A stretch of DNA of 64,000 nucleotides from Gammaproteobacteria bacterium (GCA_015709615.1 CP054179.1:3038001-3102000); one strand, 5' to 3'. Positions 16,315-25,887 are shown, counted from the first letter of the stretch. Notes: generated by a model from the sequence alone, not told the origin. Numbers and translations: made by a program.

Positions 16315-17523
16315 ATGACTTCTCGGGCATCACCTGAATCTAGAAAACGCTTGCTGCTGGGCGTGACCGGCGGTGTGGCTGCTTACAAAGTTGCGGAATT
16401 GGCGCGCCTGCTGACCCAGAGCGGAATGAATGTGCAAACGGTAATGACGCAAGCAGCTTGCCGTTTTGTGGGGGCGGTCACTTTCCAGTCGTTGACCGGT
16501 AATCCTGTTTATACCGATTTGTGGGACGCCAACGCTGCGCAAAATATGGCGCATATCAATCTATCCCGGGATGCCGACTTGATTCTGGTCGCGCCAGCCA
16601 GTGCGGATTTTATCGCTAAACTGGCTCATGGCATGGCGGACGATTTGCTGACGACACTCTGTCTGGCGCGTGATTGCCCGATGATGATAGCGCCCGCGAT
16701 GAACCGGCAAATGTGGGAGAATCCCGCGACCCAGCGTAATTTATCCCGGTTACGGCAAGATGGTATAACCATCGCCGGTCCGACCAGCGGCGAGCAAGCT
16801 TGCGGTGAGATCGGGATGGGCCGGATGCTGGAGGCCGCTGAGCTGACTGAAGCGGTACAGACAGCTTTTCGAGCCGCTACGCTGCTGCAAGGTAAAAATA
16901 TTTTACTGACGGCAGGGCCTACGTTTGAAGCGATTGATGCGGTGCGTGGCATCACCAACCGCAGCTCCGGGAAGATGGGATATGCCATTGCCCAGGCTGC
17001 GGCAGAGGCGGGAGCAGCGGTAACGCTCATTTCCGGCCCGGTTTGTTTGGCGCCGCCGGTTGCCGGTAAATTTATCCCAGTGGTCAGCGCGGAAGATATG
17101 CTGCGTGCCGTGCAAGCAGAGATAGCGCAAACCGATATTTTTATCAGCGTCGCTGCCGTTGCGGATTATCGCGTAGCTCATGTCAGTCAGCAAAAAATCA
17201 AGAAATCTGAAGGCAATCTAGCGCTCGAATTAGTCCCCAATCCGGATATTCTAAAGACCGTGTCAAGCTTACCCAATCCGCCTTTCTGCGTGGGTTTTGC
17301 AGCGGAAACGGAGAATCTTGAAAAGAATGCGGTCATGAAACGGCGCAATAAGAATGTTCCGCTGCTGGTGGCCAATTTAGCGCAGGATGCGATCGGTTCC
17401 GATGAAAGCGAGCTGGTTCTGTTCGATGATAGCGGCCAGCACATTCTCCCTAAGGCTTCTAAAATGGAACAAGCGCGGCACTTGATAAAACATATTCATC
17501 AACTATACAGCCAACAGCACTAA
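16315..17523 (+). CDS. coaBC: Bifunctional phosphopantothenoylcysteine decarboxylase/phosphopantothenate-cysteine ligase
   Basis: It performs two successive steps of coenzyme A synthesis. The 402-residue protein has an N-terminal flavoprotein decarboxylase half (LGVTGGVAAYKVAELARLL, the PAMN motif in APAMNRQMW, and the cysteine region SGEQACGEIGMGRM). A C-terminal ligase half follows (GPTFEAIDAVRGITNRSSGKMG and later VGFAAETENL). The ATG at 16315 is preferred to the in-frame TTG at 16294. dut follows after eight bases, the common coaBC-dut operon. Confidence 0.97.
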   Translation: MTSRASPESRKRLLLGVTGGVAAYKVAELARLLTQSGMNVQTVMTQAACRFVGAVTFQSLTGNPVYTDLWDANAAQNMAHINLSRDADLILVAPASADFIAKLAHGMADDLLTTLCLARDCPMMIAPAMNRQMWENPATQRNLSRLRQDGITIAGPTSGEQACGEIGMGRMLEAAELTEAVQTAFRAATLLQGKNILLTAGPTFEAIDAVRGITNRSSGKMGYAIAQAAAEAGAAVTLISGPVCLAPPVAGKFIPVVSAEDMLRAVQAEIAQTDIFISVAAVADYRVAHVSQQKIKKSEGNLALELVPNPDILKTVSSLPNPPFCVGFAAETENLEKNAVMKRRNKNVPLLVANLAQDAIGSDESELVLFDDSGQHILPKASKMEQARHLIKHIHQLYSQQH

Positions 17524-17531
17524 CAAAGAGA

Positions 17532-17981
17532 ATGAAAAAAATCAACATTAAAATTTTGGATGCACGTTTGGATGAACAGCTTCCCGCTTATGCCACGCCG
17601 GGTTCGGCCGGATTGGATTTGCGTGCCTGTATCGAGCAGCCGCTGACCATCAATCCTGGGGAAACCTGCCTGATTCCAACCGGCATTGCGATACATCTCG
17701 CCGATACCGGATTGGCGGCGCTGGTATTGCCGCGCTCGGGGCTCGGGCATAAGCACGGGATTGTCCTGGGGAATCTGGTCGGATTGATCGATTCGGATTA
17801 TCAAGGCCAGATTCTCGTTTCCTGTTGGAACCGAGGACAGACGGCATTTCAGCTGAATCCGCTGGAACGTATTGCCCAGCTTGTTATCGTTCCGGTGATT
17901 CAAGTTGAATTCAGCCGGGTGGACAGTTTCGATCAGAGTCACCGCGGCGAAGACGGGTTTGGCAGCACCGGCAAGCATTGA
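17532..17981 (+). CDS. dut: Deoxyuridine triphosphatase (dUTPase)
   Basis: It hydrolyses dUTP to dUMP, preventing uracil incorporation and feeding thymidylate synthesis. All five motifs of the trimeric enzyme are visible in 149 residues: GSAGLDLRA, PRSGLGHKHGI, GLIDSDYQG, ERIAQLV and RGEDGFGSTGKH. AAAGAGA provides the ribosome-binding site. The stop overlaps the ATG of the DUF192 gene by one base. Confidence 0.98.
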   Translation: MKKINIKILDARLDEQLPAYATPGSAGLDLRACIEQPLTINPGETCLIPTGIAIHLADTGLAALVLPRSGLGHKHGIVLGNLVGLIDSDYQGQILVSCWNRGQTAFQLNPLERIAQLVIVPVIQVEFSRVDSFDQSHRGEDGFGSTGKH

Positions 17982-18421
17982 TGCGCTGGTTTGCAGTATT
18001 TTTTACCGTATTCGGGTTACCGCTTGCCGATGCATACGCCGCGGAAGCCGGTACGATTCCATTGACAATAGCCGGTTATGAGATTAGCGCGGAAGTGGCG
18101 CATACCCAGCTATCGCGCTCGCAAGGGCTGATGTACCGGGAATCGTTGGAAGAGAATGCCGGCATGTTGTTCGTTTTTCCGAGCAGTGGCTATTACAGCA
18201 TGTGGATGAGAAACACCTATATTCCGCTGAGTGTCGCTTTTATCGATGTGCGCGGTGTCATTCTGAATATTGCCGAGATGCAGCCAGAAACGTTGACGTC
18301 GCACGATGCGGCGGGAATGGCGAAATATGCGTTGGAAATGAACAAAGGATGGTTTGCGGCGAGAAAGATTGCAGCAGGCGCCCGAGTCACCGGATTGGAA
18401 CGAGCGCCTGCTGGCGATTGA
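17981..18421 (+). CDS. DUF192-family secreted protein
   Basis: A 146-residue exported protein with a signal peptide ending near DAYAAEA. A DUF192 domain follows, containing LSRSQGLMYRESLEENAGMLFVF and MWMRNTYIPLSVAFID. Function is unknown; members are small periplasmic or archaeal proteins. Start at the ATG that overlaps the dut stop (TGATG), implying translational coupling. It converges with ffh, whose stop codon is six bases away. Confidence 0.9.
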   Translation: MRWFAVFFTVFGLPLADAYAAEAGTIPLTIAGYEISAEVAHTQLSRSQGLMYRESLEENAGMLFVFPSSGYYSMWMRNTYIPLSVAFIDVRGVILNIAEMQPETLTSHDAAGMAKYALEMNKGWFAARKIAAGARVTGLERAPAGD

Positions 18422-18427
18422 ATATTG

Positions 18428-19777
18428 CTAATGCATGCGCGGCATCATGCCTTTTAATCCGCGCATCATTTTGGCAATCCCGCCTTTATTCATCATTTTC
18501 ATCATTTTTTGGGCTTGCTCGAATTGTGACAGCAGACGATTGACTTCTTGCACGGTAACGCCCGCACCCGCCGCGATACGGCGCTTGCGCGAAGCTTTAA
18601 GAATTTCCGGTTTGGTGCGTTCCTGCTGCGTCATGGAATTGATAATACCCACGGTGCGGTGGATGAGTTTGTCGTCCACTTTAACGTTCTGCGCCGCCTG
18701 GCTGAATTGCGCCGGCAGTTTATCCATCAGCGCGTTCATGCCACCCATCTTGTGCATTTGCTGAAATTGCGCCTTGAAATCATTCAAGTCAAACGACTTA
18801 CCTGATTTCATTTTCTTCATCAGTTTTTCAGCTTCTTCCTGATCGGCATTGCGTTGCGCTTCTTCGATCAACCCCAGCACATCACCCATACCGAGTATGC
18901 GCGATGCCATCCGGTCCGGATGGAAGATTTCAAGTCCGGTTAGTTTTTCCGCAACACCGGCGAATTTGATCGGTCTTCCGGTAATGTGCTTGACCGACAA
19001 CGCAGCACCGCCGCGCGCATCGCCGTCGAGCTTGGTAAGGATGACACCCGTCAGCGGCAACGCATCGGAAAATGCCTTGGCGGTATTGACGGCATCCTGC
19101 CCTTGCATCGCGTCCACGACGAACAGGGTTTCGATCGGCTTCAACAGCGCTTCAAGCTCGGTGATTTCCTGCATCATGGCTTCGTCGATGCCCAATCGTC
19201 CGGCAGTGTCGACGATCATGACGTCATGATGATGTTTGCGTGCAAAGTCCAATGCGGCTGCACCGATTTCTCCCGGTTTCTGGCCGTCCTGCACGGGGAA
19301 AAAGTCAGCACCGGTTTGCTGGGCCAGCAGTTCCAGCTGGTGAATCGCAGCCGGACGGTAGATATCGCAAGACACTAACAACACCTTCTTTTTCTTCTGT
19401 TCCATTAACCACTTGGCCAGTTTGCCGCTGCTCGTGGTTTTACCGGCACCTTGCAATCCCGCCATGAGAATGACGGCAGGCGGCACGGTGGAAAGATTGA
19501 TCTCGGCTTTATCGCCGCCCATAATGGCGATCAACTCCTGATGGACCACGCCAACCAGGGCTTGTCCAGGGGTAAGGCTACTCAATACTTCTTGACCGAC
19601 GGCTTTTTCTTTAACGCGGGCAATGAAATCCTTGACCACCGGTAAAGCGACATCAGCCTCCAGCAGTGCCAGGCGAATTTCACGTAAAGCGTCTTGAATG
19701 TTGCTTTCGGTAAGCCTGGCTTCGCCGCGTAATGTTTTAATGACGCCGCTAAGCCGGCTGGTCAGATTATCGAACAT
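18428..19777 (-). CDS. ffh: Signal recognition particle protein Ffh
   Basis: The SRP GTPase that, with 4.5S RNA, targets nascent membrane proteins to FtsY and the translocon. The 449-residue protein has the N-domain, a G-domain with GLQGAGKTTSSGKLA, DTAGRL and TKLDGDARGG, and a methionine-rich M-domain ending in KGMMPRMH, whose last part binds the RNA and signal peptides. Length is normal. ypjD-like lies divergently upstream, a conserved neighbour. Confidence 0.98.
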   Translation of the reverse strand: MFDNLTSRLSGVIKTLRGEARLTESNIQDALREIRLALLEADVALPVVKDFIARVKEKAVGQEVLSSLTPGQALVGVVHQELIAIMGGDKAEINLSTVPPAVILMAGLQGAGKTTSSGKLAKWLMEQKKKKVLLVSCDIYRPAAIHQLELLAQQTGADFFPVQDGQKPGEIGAAALDFARKHHHDVMIVDTAGRLGIDEAMMQEITELEALLKPIETLFVVDAMQGQDAVNTAKAFSDALPLTGVILTKLDGDARGGAALSVKHITGRPIKFAGVAEKLTGLEIFHPDRMASRILGMGDVLGLIEEAQRNADQEEAEKLMKKMKSGKSFDLNDFKAQFQQMHKMGGMNALMDKLPAQFSQAAQNVKVDDKLIHRTVGIINSMTQQERTKPEILKASRKRRIAAGAGVTVQEVNRLLSQFEQAQKMMKMMNKGGIAKMMRGLKGMMPRMH

Positions 19778-19917
19778 ACTTAAAACCTCATAGAATTAGA
19801 TGGATCGTGAACAGTGCAGGCATTCATGTTTAACAAATTCCGGGAGAATGCTTTGAATTTATTAACGTGCCATGTAGACTTAACAGTTATTTCAGTCTTC
19901 TAAAATTTGCACTGTCA

Positions 19918-20760
19918 ATGATCAGCATTTTAACTTATCCCGCAGCCTTTTTGCTTTATATACTGATCGGTTGGTACTTTTGGCGCAATACTTGGAATCA
20001 GCCATCATTGCAGGCGAGTGAGCCTGCGTCAGCGACGATCGGTTGGATGCATTATGCCATGCTCATTCCTTTGTTATTGCATGCCACAACAATTTATCAG
20101 TCGATGTTTGCCGGTGCGGGATTGCGTTTCGGGGTGAGTAATGCGATTTCGGTGATAGTCTGGTTAACGGCATTCATCTACTGGTTTTCCGGTTTCTTCA
20201 AACGTTTGCAGGGGCTGCAATCGCTGGTTGCGCCGGTGGCCGCCGCATCCGCGATTGCAGTGCTATTGCCATTGTTCTTCCCTTCACTGCGCATACTGGA
20301 AAATACCGAACTGCCGGCATTTAAAGCGCATTTGCTGGTTGCCATGTTGGCATACAGCCTGCTGACAATCGCAGCGCTGCATGCTTTGCTGATGACGGTG
20401 GTGGAACGCCAATTGCACCATCCGGTTGCGCGCTCGGTGCTGACAAACCTGCCGCCGCTGCTGGCGATGGAAAAATTGCTGTTTCATATTATCTGGGTCG
20501 GATTTGTTTTGTTGACGCTGACCCTGTTAAGCGGTGTGGTTTTCTCAAAAGAGGTATTCGGCCAACCCGTGACTTTCTCACATAAAACGTTGTTTGGCTT
20601 TATTTCCTGGGGCGTATTCGCCGCTTTGCTGGCCGGAAGGCAGTTTTACGGCTGGCGGGGACGGATTGCAATCCGCTGGACTCTGGCGGGATTCGTTACT
20701 TTATTGCTGGCCTATATCGGCAGCAAGTTCGTGCTGGAGATTGTGCTGAATCGTTATTAG
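19918..20760 (+). CDS. CcsA/YpjD-type inner-membrane protein (cytochrome c assembly family)
   Basis: A 280-residue integral membrane protein with about eight helices and the CcsA/HemX family pattern. The tryptophan-bearing region WSKE-like part is replaced by GVVFSKEVFG, and HKTLFGFISWGVFAALLAGR near the end is family-typical. E. coli YpjD, also next to ffh, belongs here. The family name suggests haem handling, but a role in cytochrome c assembly is not shown for this branch. It would be interesting in an organism making so much multihaem cytochrome. The ATG at 19918 is used; no strong ribosome-binding site is visible. Confidence 0.83.
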   Translation: MISILTYPAAFLLYILIGWYFWRNTWNQPSLQASEPASATIGWMHYAMLIPLLLHATTIYQSMFAGAGLRFGVSNAISVIVWLTAFIYWFSGFFKRLQGLQSLVAPVAAASAIAVLLPLFFPSLRILENTELPAFKAHLLVAMLAYSLLTIAALHALLMTVVERQLHHPVARSVLTNLPPLLAMEKLLFHIIWVGFVLLTLTLLSGVVFSKEVFGQPVTFSHKTLFGFISWGVFAALLAGRQFYGWRGRIAIRWTLAGFVTLLLAYIGSKFVLEIVLNRY

Positions 20761-20831
20761 CCGGTTCTGGGTCTGCAAGGAGCCGGGTAAAACGGGCGGC
20801 CGGCCCCAGGGGCTTTTGCTCAAAAACAATA

Positions 20832-22934
20832 TCAGCCTTTCAGGCGGCTGATTTTGGCCACTTCCCTGAGGTGTCTCAGACTACGCATGACTTGCGCCAG
20901 ATGATGCCGGTTGTTGACTTGCAGAATAAAGCGCATGTGCATGAAATCATCCTCACTTTGCATTGCGATATCGTCAATATTGGATTCCGCTTTGGCAATG
21001 ACAGCGGCTACGCGCGCCAGTACGCCTTGTTTATTCAGCGCCGTTACTTTGATACCGGCTTCGAACGTCCGGGTAATCTCTTTACCCCAAGTGACATCGA
21101 GATAATTTTCCGGATTTTTATGGCTGCTTGTAACGTTGGCGCAATCATGCGTATGAATGGTCAGTCCGGAGTCCTTTTTGATCACGCCGATAATGGCGTC
21201 GCCGGGAATAGGGCGGCAGCATTTGGCGAATTGCACGGTTATGCCCTCGGTTCCCAATATCGTGATCGGACCCGCTTTCTGTTCTGATGAAATGGATTCA
21301 GGGGAGGCCAGCCGTTTTGCCACCACAGCCGGGAGTTGTTTGCCGAGCGCCATTTCAGCAAGCAATTCTTCCTTGGATTTGACGCCGCTGTCACGCACTA
21401 ATTTTTCCCATTGCGCGTCGGTGATCGTATCCGGATTCATATTAAAAGATAACAGCGCCTGATTTAACATGCGTTCACCCAACTTAACCGATTCGCCGTA
21501 TTGAATGTTTTTGAGGAAATGCCGAATATGCGAGCGCGCTCTGCCGGTCGCAACATAACTGAGCCAAGCCGGATTGGGTTTGGCGTATGGGGCGGTGACA
21601 ATCTCAACCCGGTCACCGCTCTTCAGTTTGGTGCGTAACGGTGCATTTTCACTGTTGATTTTTGCCGCGACACAGCAATTACCGACATCGGAATGAACGG
21701 CATACGCAAAATCGACGGCGGTTGAACCTCTTGGCAACGTGAGAATTTTTCCTTGCGGTGTGAAAACGAAAACATCGCCGGGGAACAAGTCAATTTTAAG
21801 ATGCTCCAGGAATTCCAAAGAATCGGTCGAGCCGCTCAGCGTTTCCAGCAGGCTTTGCAGCCACTGACTGGTTTTTAGATGTAACTCATCGAAGTCGCCA
21901 TCCGAGCTTTTATAGAGCCAATGCGAAGCGACGCCGTTTTCGGCAATGCGGTGCATTTCCGAAGTGCGGATTTGTATTTCAATCGGTATGCCGAATGGAC
22001 CCAGTAATGTACTGTGCAGCGATTGATAACCGTTGGTTTTGGGGATCGCGATGTAGTCCTTGAATTTACCGGGAATCGGTTTGTATAGACTATGCAGCAT
22101 ACCGAGTGCGACATAACACGAAGGAATATCTTTGACAATTACGCGGAAGCCGTAAATGTCCAGCACTTCGGAAAATGACAGGCGTTTTTCCACCATCTTC
22201 ATGTAAATACTGTACAAGTGTTTTTCCCGTCCAGTTACATCTGCTTCCAATCCCGCTTCTTTTAATTTCAGGTTGATGGCATCGAGAATTTTTCCCACGA
22301 CCTCGCGCCGGTTGCCGCGCGCGGCCTTGGTGGCTTTTTGCAGCACGCGGTAGCGCAGCGGGTAGAAATAGCGGAAGCCCAGTTCTTGCAGTTCCTGATA
22401 AATATTATTAAGTCCCAGCCGGTGAGCGATCGGGGCATAAATTTCCAGAGTTTCGCGGGCAATGCGGCGCTGTTTTGCCGGCAGCATGGCTTCGAGTGTT
22501 TGCATGTTATGCAGCCGGTCCGCTAGTTTAATGAGAATGACGCGCACATCGCGCGCCATCGCCAATAGCATCTTACGGAAGTTTTCGGCTTGCGCTTCTT
22601 CTTGTGTTTGGAATTCGATTTTGGTCAGCTTGGAAACACCGTCGACCAATTCCGCCACCGGCTCGCCGAACCGCTCACTGATTTCCGCTTTGGAGATATC
22701 CGTGTCTTCGACGACATCGTGCAGTAAAGCGGCCATCAATGTCGGCGCATCCAGGTGTAGTTTGCTGAGAATTCTGGCAACCGCAACCGGATGGGAAATA
22801 TAAGGCTCGCCGGATTTGCGGAACTGTCCGGAATGTGCTCCCTGGCCGAAAGAATAAGCAACCCTCAGTTGCGCGATATCATCCGGCTTGAGGTATTGCG
22901 ATGTTTCTGAAAAAAGAAGTTCTGTTTCTGGCAT
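20832..22934 (-). CDS. spoT: Bifunctional (p)ppGpp synthetase/hydrolase
   Basis: The stringent-response alarmone enzyme, 700 residues. An N-terminal HD hydrolase domain carries LLHDVVEDT and KLADRLHNM, so hydrolase residues are intact. The synthetase domain follows with VRVI-type VIVKDIPSCYVALGMLHS and DYIAIPKTNGYQSLH, then a TGS domain (VFTPQGKILTLPRGSTAVDFAY) and a C-terminal ACT domain. It belongs to the gmk-rpoZ-spoT unit, but is separated from rpoZ by nearly 400 bases containing an inverted-repeat element, so it may need its own promoter. Its stop converges with ypjD-like. Confidence 0.95.
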   Translation of the reverse strand: MPETELLFSETSQYLKPDDIAQLRVAYSFGQGAHSGQFRKSGEPYISHPVAVARILSKLHLDAPTLMAALLHDVVEDTDISKAEISERFGEPVAELVDGVSKLTKIEFQTQEEAQAENFRKMLLAMARDVRVILIKLADRLHNMQTLEAMLPAKQRRIARETLEIYAPIAHRLGLNNIYQELQELGFRYFYPLRYRVLQKATKAARGNRREVVGKILDAINLKLKEAGLEADVTGREKHLYSIYMKMVEKRLSFSEVLDIYGFRVIVKDIPSCYVALGMLHSLYKPIPGKFKDYIAIPKTNGYQSLHSTLLGPFGIPIEIQIRTSEMHRIAENGVASHWLYKSSDGDFDELHLKTSQWLQSLLETLSGSTDSLEFLEHLKIDLFPGDVFVFTPQGKILTLPRGSTAVDFAYAVHSDVGNCCVAAKINSENAPLRTKLKSGDRVEIVTAPYAKPNPAWLSYVATGRARSHIRHFLKNIQYGESVKLGERMLNQALLSFNMNPDTITDAQWEKLVRDSGVKSKEELLAEMALGKQLPAVVAKRLASPESISSEQKAGPITILGTEGITVQFAKCCRPIPGDAIIGVIKKDSGLTIHTHDCANVTSSHKNPENYLDVTWGKEITRTFEAGIKVTALNKQGVLARVAAVIAKAESNIDDIAMQSEDDFMHMRFILQVNNRHHLAQVMRSLRHLREVAKISRLKG

Positions 22935-22999
22935 GGTTTGATCAATCGGATGAGCGCCGGTCAGACCGGATGCAACTCATGTTCTTTAAGGAAACTTAG

Positions 23000-23142
23000 G
23001 GAAACGCTGATTAATTGATTGCACGAGCGAATCGCTTAATTGCGCGGCACTCACTACCTCGCCTATCTTGTTGATAGGTTCCGGTTGCTGTGTTCCGAGC
23101 GCCTATCACTTCAGCTCGTTCGCTGAATTAATCAGCGTTTCC
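23000..23142. repeat. Inverted-repeat (MITE-like) element between rpoZ and spoT
   Basis: Perfect 17-base inverted repeats, GGAAACGCTGATTAATT (23000-23016) and its complement (23126-23142), bracket about 109 bases with no reading frame. The shape is that of a small non-autonomous mobile element or a large RNA hairpin. No clear target duplication was found beside it. It lies within a normally compact operon. Confidence 0.6.
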
Positions 23143-23333
23143 TTGGGGAAGTACCGAAAAACTGCCGCGTTCGGTCATGCTGCGTTGAAATCAGGCTAAA
23201 AATGCTTATTTACCATTCGTAAACTGCGCTTTTCCACCTGCCCCGGCCTTATCTGGCTGTCGCTTGTTATTTTTTCAAACTTCCACTGTACTGATTCCGA
23301 TTGCCAAGCGAGCTGGCTTTGGAACAGATGACA
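23143..23333. other. Non-coding remainder of the rpoZ-spoT gap
   Basis: No reading frame of note. It contains a small palindrome, TTTACCATTCGTAAA, at about 23209-23223. The composition resembles dispersed intergenic repeats of betaproteobacteria, but this is an impression that was not checked. It may belong to a larger element together with the inverted repeat at 23000-23142. Confidence 0.35.
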
Positions 23334-23540
23334 TCACATGTTCTTGGGATTGAGTATATCCAGACCGACTTTACCTTGTGCTATTTCGCGCAGTGCGATG
23401 ACGGTCGCCTTGTCACGTCCGGCTTCTACCAGAGGAGCCGATCCGATGGCCAGCTGTCTGGCGCGCGTCGTTGCGGCTAATGTCATATCAAATCGATTCG
23501 GTATTGCTTTTAAACAATCATCAACAGTAATTCGTGCCAT
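23334..23540 (-). CDS. rpoZ: DNA-directed RNA polymerase omega subunit
   Basis: A 68-residue omega subunit that helps assemble RNA polymerase and contributes to ppGpp binding. The start MARITVDDCL and the block NRFDMTLAATTRARQL are diagnostic. It lies between gmk and spoT, the conserved order. The C-terminus is of normal length. Confidence 0.97.
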   Translation of the reverse strand: MARITVDDCLKAIPNRFDMTLAATTRARQLAIGSAPLVEAGRDKATVIALREIAQGKVGLDILNPKNM

Positions 23541-23622
23541 CGTATAAATTCCGGTAATAAGTTATGGGCCAATTTTACAATAAAAAGACCCAGAAATAAT
23601 GTCAATCATGTGCGCAAATCGC

Positions 23623-24240
23623 TCATGACAGTTCATTGATAAGTTTGTAGTGCTTCACGATTTGACGTTCTTTCTTTAGGCGTTCTGCTTTAATGACGCA
23701 AATTAAGTCATTAAGCGCTTCATCGAGTTGATGGTTGATAATAATATAATCGAATTCTGCGATATGGCTGATTTCTTCCCGTGCTGCTGCAAGCCTCTTT
23801 TGAATAACGTCGGAGTTATCCTGTGCCCGTGATTTTAAGCGCGTTGCCAGTGTTTCGGCGGATGGCGGAAGAATAAAGATACTGACCGCTTGAGGAAAAA
23901 TTTGTTGTATTTGCCGTGCGCCCTGACAGTCGATTTCCAGCAGAATATCCTGCCCGGATGCAATGGCTTGATTGATCCATTGATGCGAGGTGCCGTAGAA
24001 GTTTCCGTAGACTTCGGCGCTTTCAATAAATTCGCCTCTGAGGAGCATCTGTTTGAACGTTTCTACAGCGACAAAATGATAATCACAACCATTGATTTCT
24101 CCGGTGCGCGGCGGGCGGGTCGTGTGTGAGATTGACAAGCTGAGATTTAAATCCGATTGCAATAATGCTCTGACCAGACTGGTTTTTCCTGCTCCGGATG
24201 GTGCGCTGATGATAAATAAGCAACCTGTCGTTTGCGTCAT
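23623..24240 (-). CDS. gmk: Guanylate kinase
   Basis: It phosphorylates GMP to GDP with ATP. The 205-residue protein has the P-loop SAPSGAGKTSLV and the GMP-binding region SHTTRPPRTGEINGCDYHFV. The lid and core motifs EFIESAEVYGNFYGTS and DIDCQGA-type LEIDCQGARQ are also present. First gene of gmk-rpoZ-spoT, consistent with guanine nucleotide metabolism feeding alarmone synthesis. Confidence 0.97.
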   Translation of the reverse strand: MTQTTGCLFIISAPSGAGKTSLVRALLQSDLNLSLSISHTTRPPRTGEINGCDYHFVAVETFKQMLLRGEFIESAEVYGNFYGTSHQWINQAIASGQDILLEIDCQGARQIQQIFPQAVSIFILPPSAETLATRLKSRAQDNSDVIQKRLAAAREEISHIAEFDYIIINHQLDEALNDLICVIKAERLKKERQIVKHYKLINELS

Positions 24241-24270
24241 TTTGTATCCATCATGTGTGAAGTCATTATT

Positions 24271-25887
24271 TTATCTTGAATTGAAAGCAGTCAATGTTTG
24301 ACCTTTTAACGTTCTGATCAGGCGGATTTCTTCCTGCGTTATTCCTTCCGGTGCTGCCGATTTGCGGTCGGCATAGAATAACCCGATGGGCTTATCGTTG
24401 GTTACGAGGGGTAACACCATAAAGCTGCGTACGTCTGGAAACAGATCGTTATACCATTGCGGCATCAATCTGCGAATTTTGGGGGCGCCGGCATCGGAAA
24501 TCAATAGATCTACATTTCTTCTCAGTGCAAAATGAAAGACATCGGTGGACGAAGCAATGGGGAAGTTAAGAATTTTTTGATATTCCCTGCTGTTTTCTCC
24601 CAGGGAACCTCGTGCGCAGTATTGATTCATTTTGGAATCTTTAAGAAAGAGTGTGATGAAACGAAAACCCAGACTATTATAATAAGTTTCCAGGATCAGC
24701 ATGATCAGACTATCCAATTTATAATGACCTGGCGCCATAATTTCGCTGGCATTCTGCACGCCGGTCAATAGTAACGCCGGTGCATTAAAGGGCTTGCCGC
24801 TGGGGTGGCGCTGAATTTCCTGCGTATCTTCAATTTCATCGCCATCGATAATCATTTCATCCAGTAAGCTTTCATCAACGGGGAGAGTGAATTCCGTAGG
24901 CGCCGAATCCGTGTTTATTTTTTGATTTCTATCGACATCGAGCAAGTTTGCATTGATCAACAAGGAGTGTGTTTCCAGTTTGGCATCCATAATCAGTTGA
25001 TCCAATCCGGATTTATCCAGATTAAGCGCTTTTCCGAAGCGCGTGAGCAGCTTGTTTTTAAGCTCCGGGTCTTGCGGCGTGTCGGTCTCTACGATCAAGG
25101 GTGCGGCCTTCTCGCTAAATTCGGCTACTTGCTGCATCCATTCCTGCTTGCCTCTCGCAATACCTAGATTCCCGAAAGGTCTGCTTTTGAGCCCTTGAAT
25201 AATACTGCTCGGAATACTCCATTTTTCCAATACGGTTTCAGTCAAGGTGTCGAGATTAAAACCCAGTGCTTGCATGGATGCTTGCACCGGCGTATGCGTG
25301 CCTTGCGCGATCAGCGTTATCAATTCTTGGTAAAGATTATGATCGTAAGCCGCGAGTAATAAGCGTCCAAGATTCTTGAATAAAGCCGTGATGGCGGCTT
25401 CTTCCACATCGATAAAATTGCTGTTTTTAGCGAATTCACGGCTGATCATGCTGGCTGCAAGCGCGTGTATTAACTCGGTGCGTACAAGCTCGGCGCGTTT
25501 TCCGGACATACCATCCACCAGCAGCATGGCGAGCGCACAGGTTTTGACGGAATTAAAGCCCAGCAGGAAGATGGCTTTGGTGATATTGGCATTGACTTTG
25601 CTGGATGCGGTTTTAAAAGTAGCAGAATTGGATAAGCGCAGAATTTTTTGCGTCAATGAAACATCCGATAATACGCAGTATGCCAATTGCTGGATGGATT
25701 GATCGTCGGATGAAGATAACTGGATGATGCGTGCGATGGAGCTGCCAAGGGCGGGGAGATCGGGGTCATTGGCAGCCGCCTCGATCAAACGGTCTTTGAT
25801 TGTTTTGCTGTTGCAATTTCTTAGTACCGGGGAGTTCGGGGAGCTGGGTGCGTTTTCCGGTGTAGCGGGTGAGTGAATTGATCGCAT
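24271..25887 (-). CDS. HDOD-domain signalling protein with C-terminal GAF domain
   Basis: A 538-residue cytoplasmic protein. Residues about 35-240 form an HDOD domain (LPALGSSIARIIQLSSSDD, then VLSDVSLTQKILRLSNSA and the LFKNLGRLLLAAY block). The metal-binding HD pair of true phosphohydrolases is not evident, as usual for HDOD. A linker of about 100 residues leads to a GAF-type sensor domain (about 390-535) ending with LVTNDKPIGLFYADR. HDOD proteins act in signal transduction by protein contacts; the signal and partner are unknown. The 37-residue N-terminus is low in complexity. It has no obvious operon partner; gmk lies 30 bases downstream. Confidence 0.83.
   Translation of the reverse strand: MRSIHSPATPENAPSSPNSPVLRNCNSKTIKDRLIEAAANDPDLPALGSSIARIIQLSSSDDQSIQQLAYCVLSDVSLTQKILRLSNSATFKTASSKVNANITKAIFLLGFNSVKTCALAMLLVDGMSGKRAELVRTELIHALAASMISREFAKNSNFIDVEEAAITALFKNLGRLLLAAYDHNLYQELITLIAQGTHTPVQASMQALGFNLDTLTETVLEKWSIPSSIIQGLKSRPFGNLGIARGKQEWMQQVAEFSEKAAPLIVETDTPQDPELKNKLLTRFGKALNLDKSGLDQLIMDAKLETHSLLINANLLDVDRNQKINTDSAPTEFTLPVDESLLDEMIIDGDEIEDTQEIQRHPSGKPFNAPALLLTGVQNASEIMAPGHYKLDSLIMLILETYYNSLGFRFITLFLKDSKMNQYCARGSLGENSREYQKILNFPIASSTDVFHFALRRNVDLLISDAGAPKIRRLMPQWYNDLFPDVRSFMVLPLVTNDKPIGLFYADRKSAAPEGITQEEIRLIRTLKGQTLTAFNSR

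Noticed and set aside
20761..20831. GC-rich hairpin between ypjD-like and spoT as a bidirectional terminator
   Set aside because: The repeats are short and overlapping and no T-run follows in either direction; not convincing.
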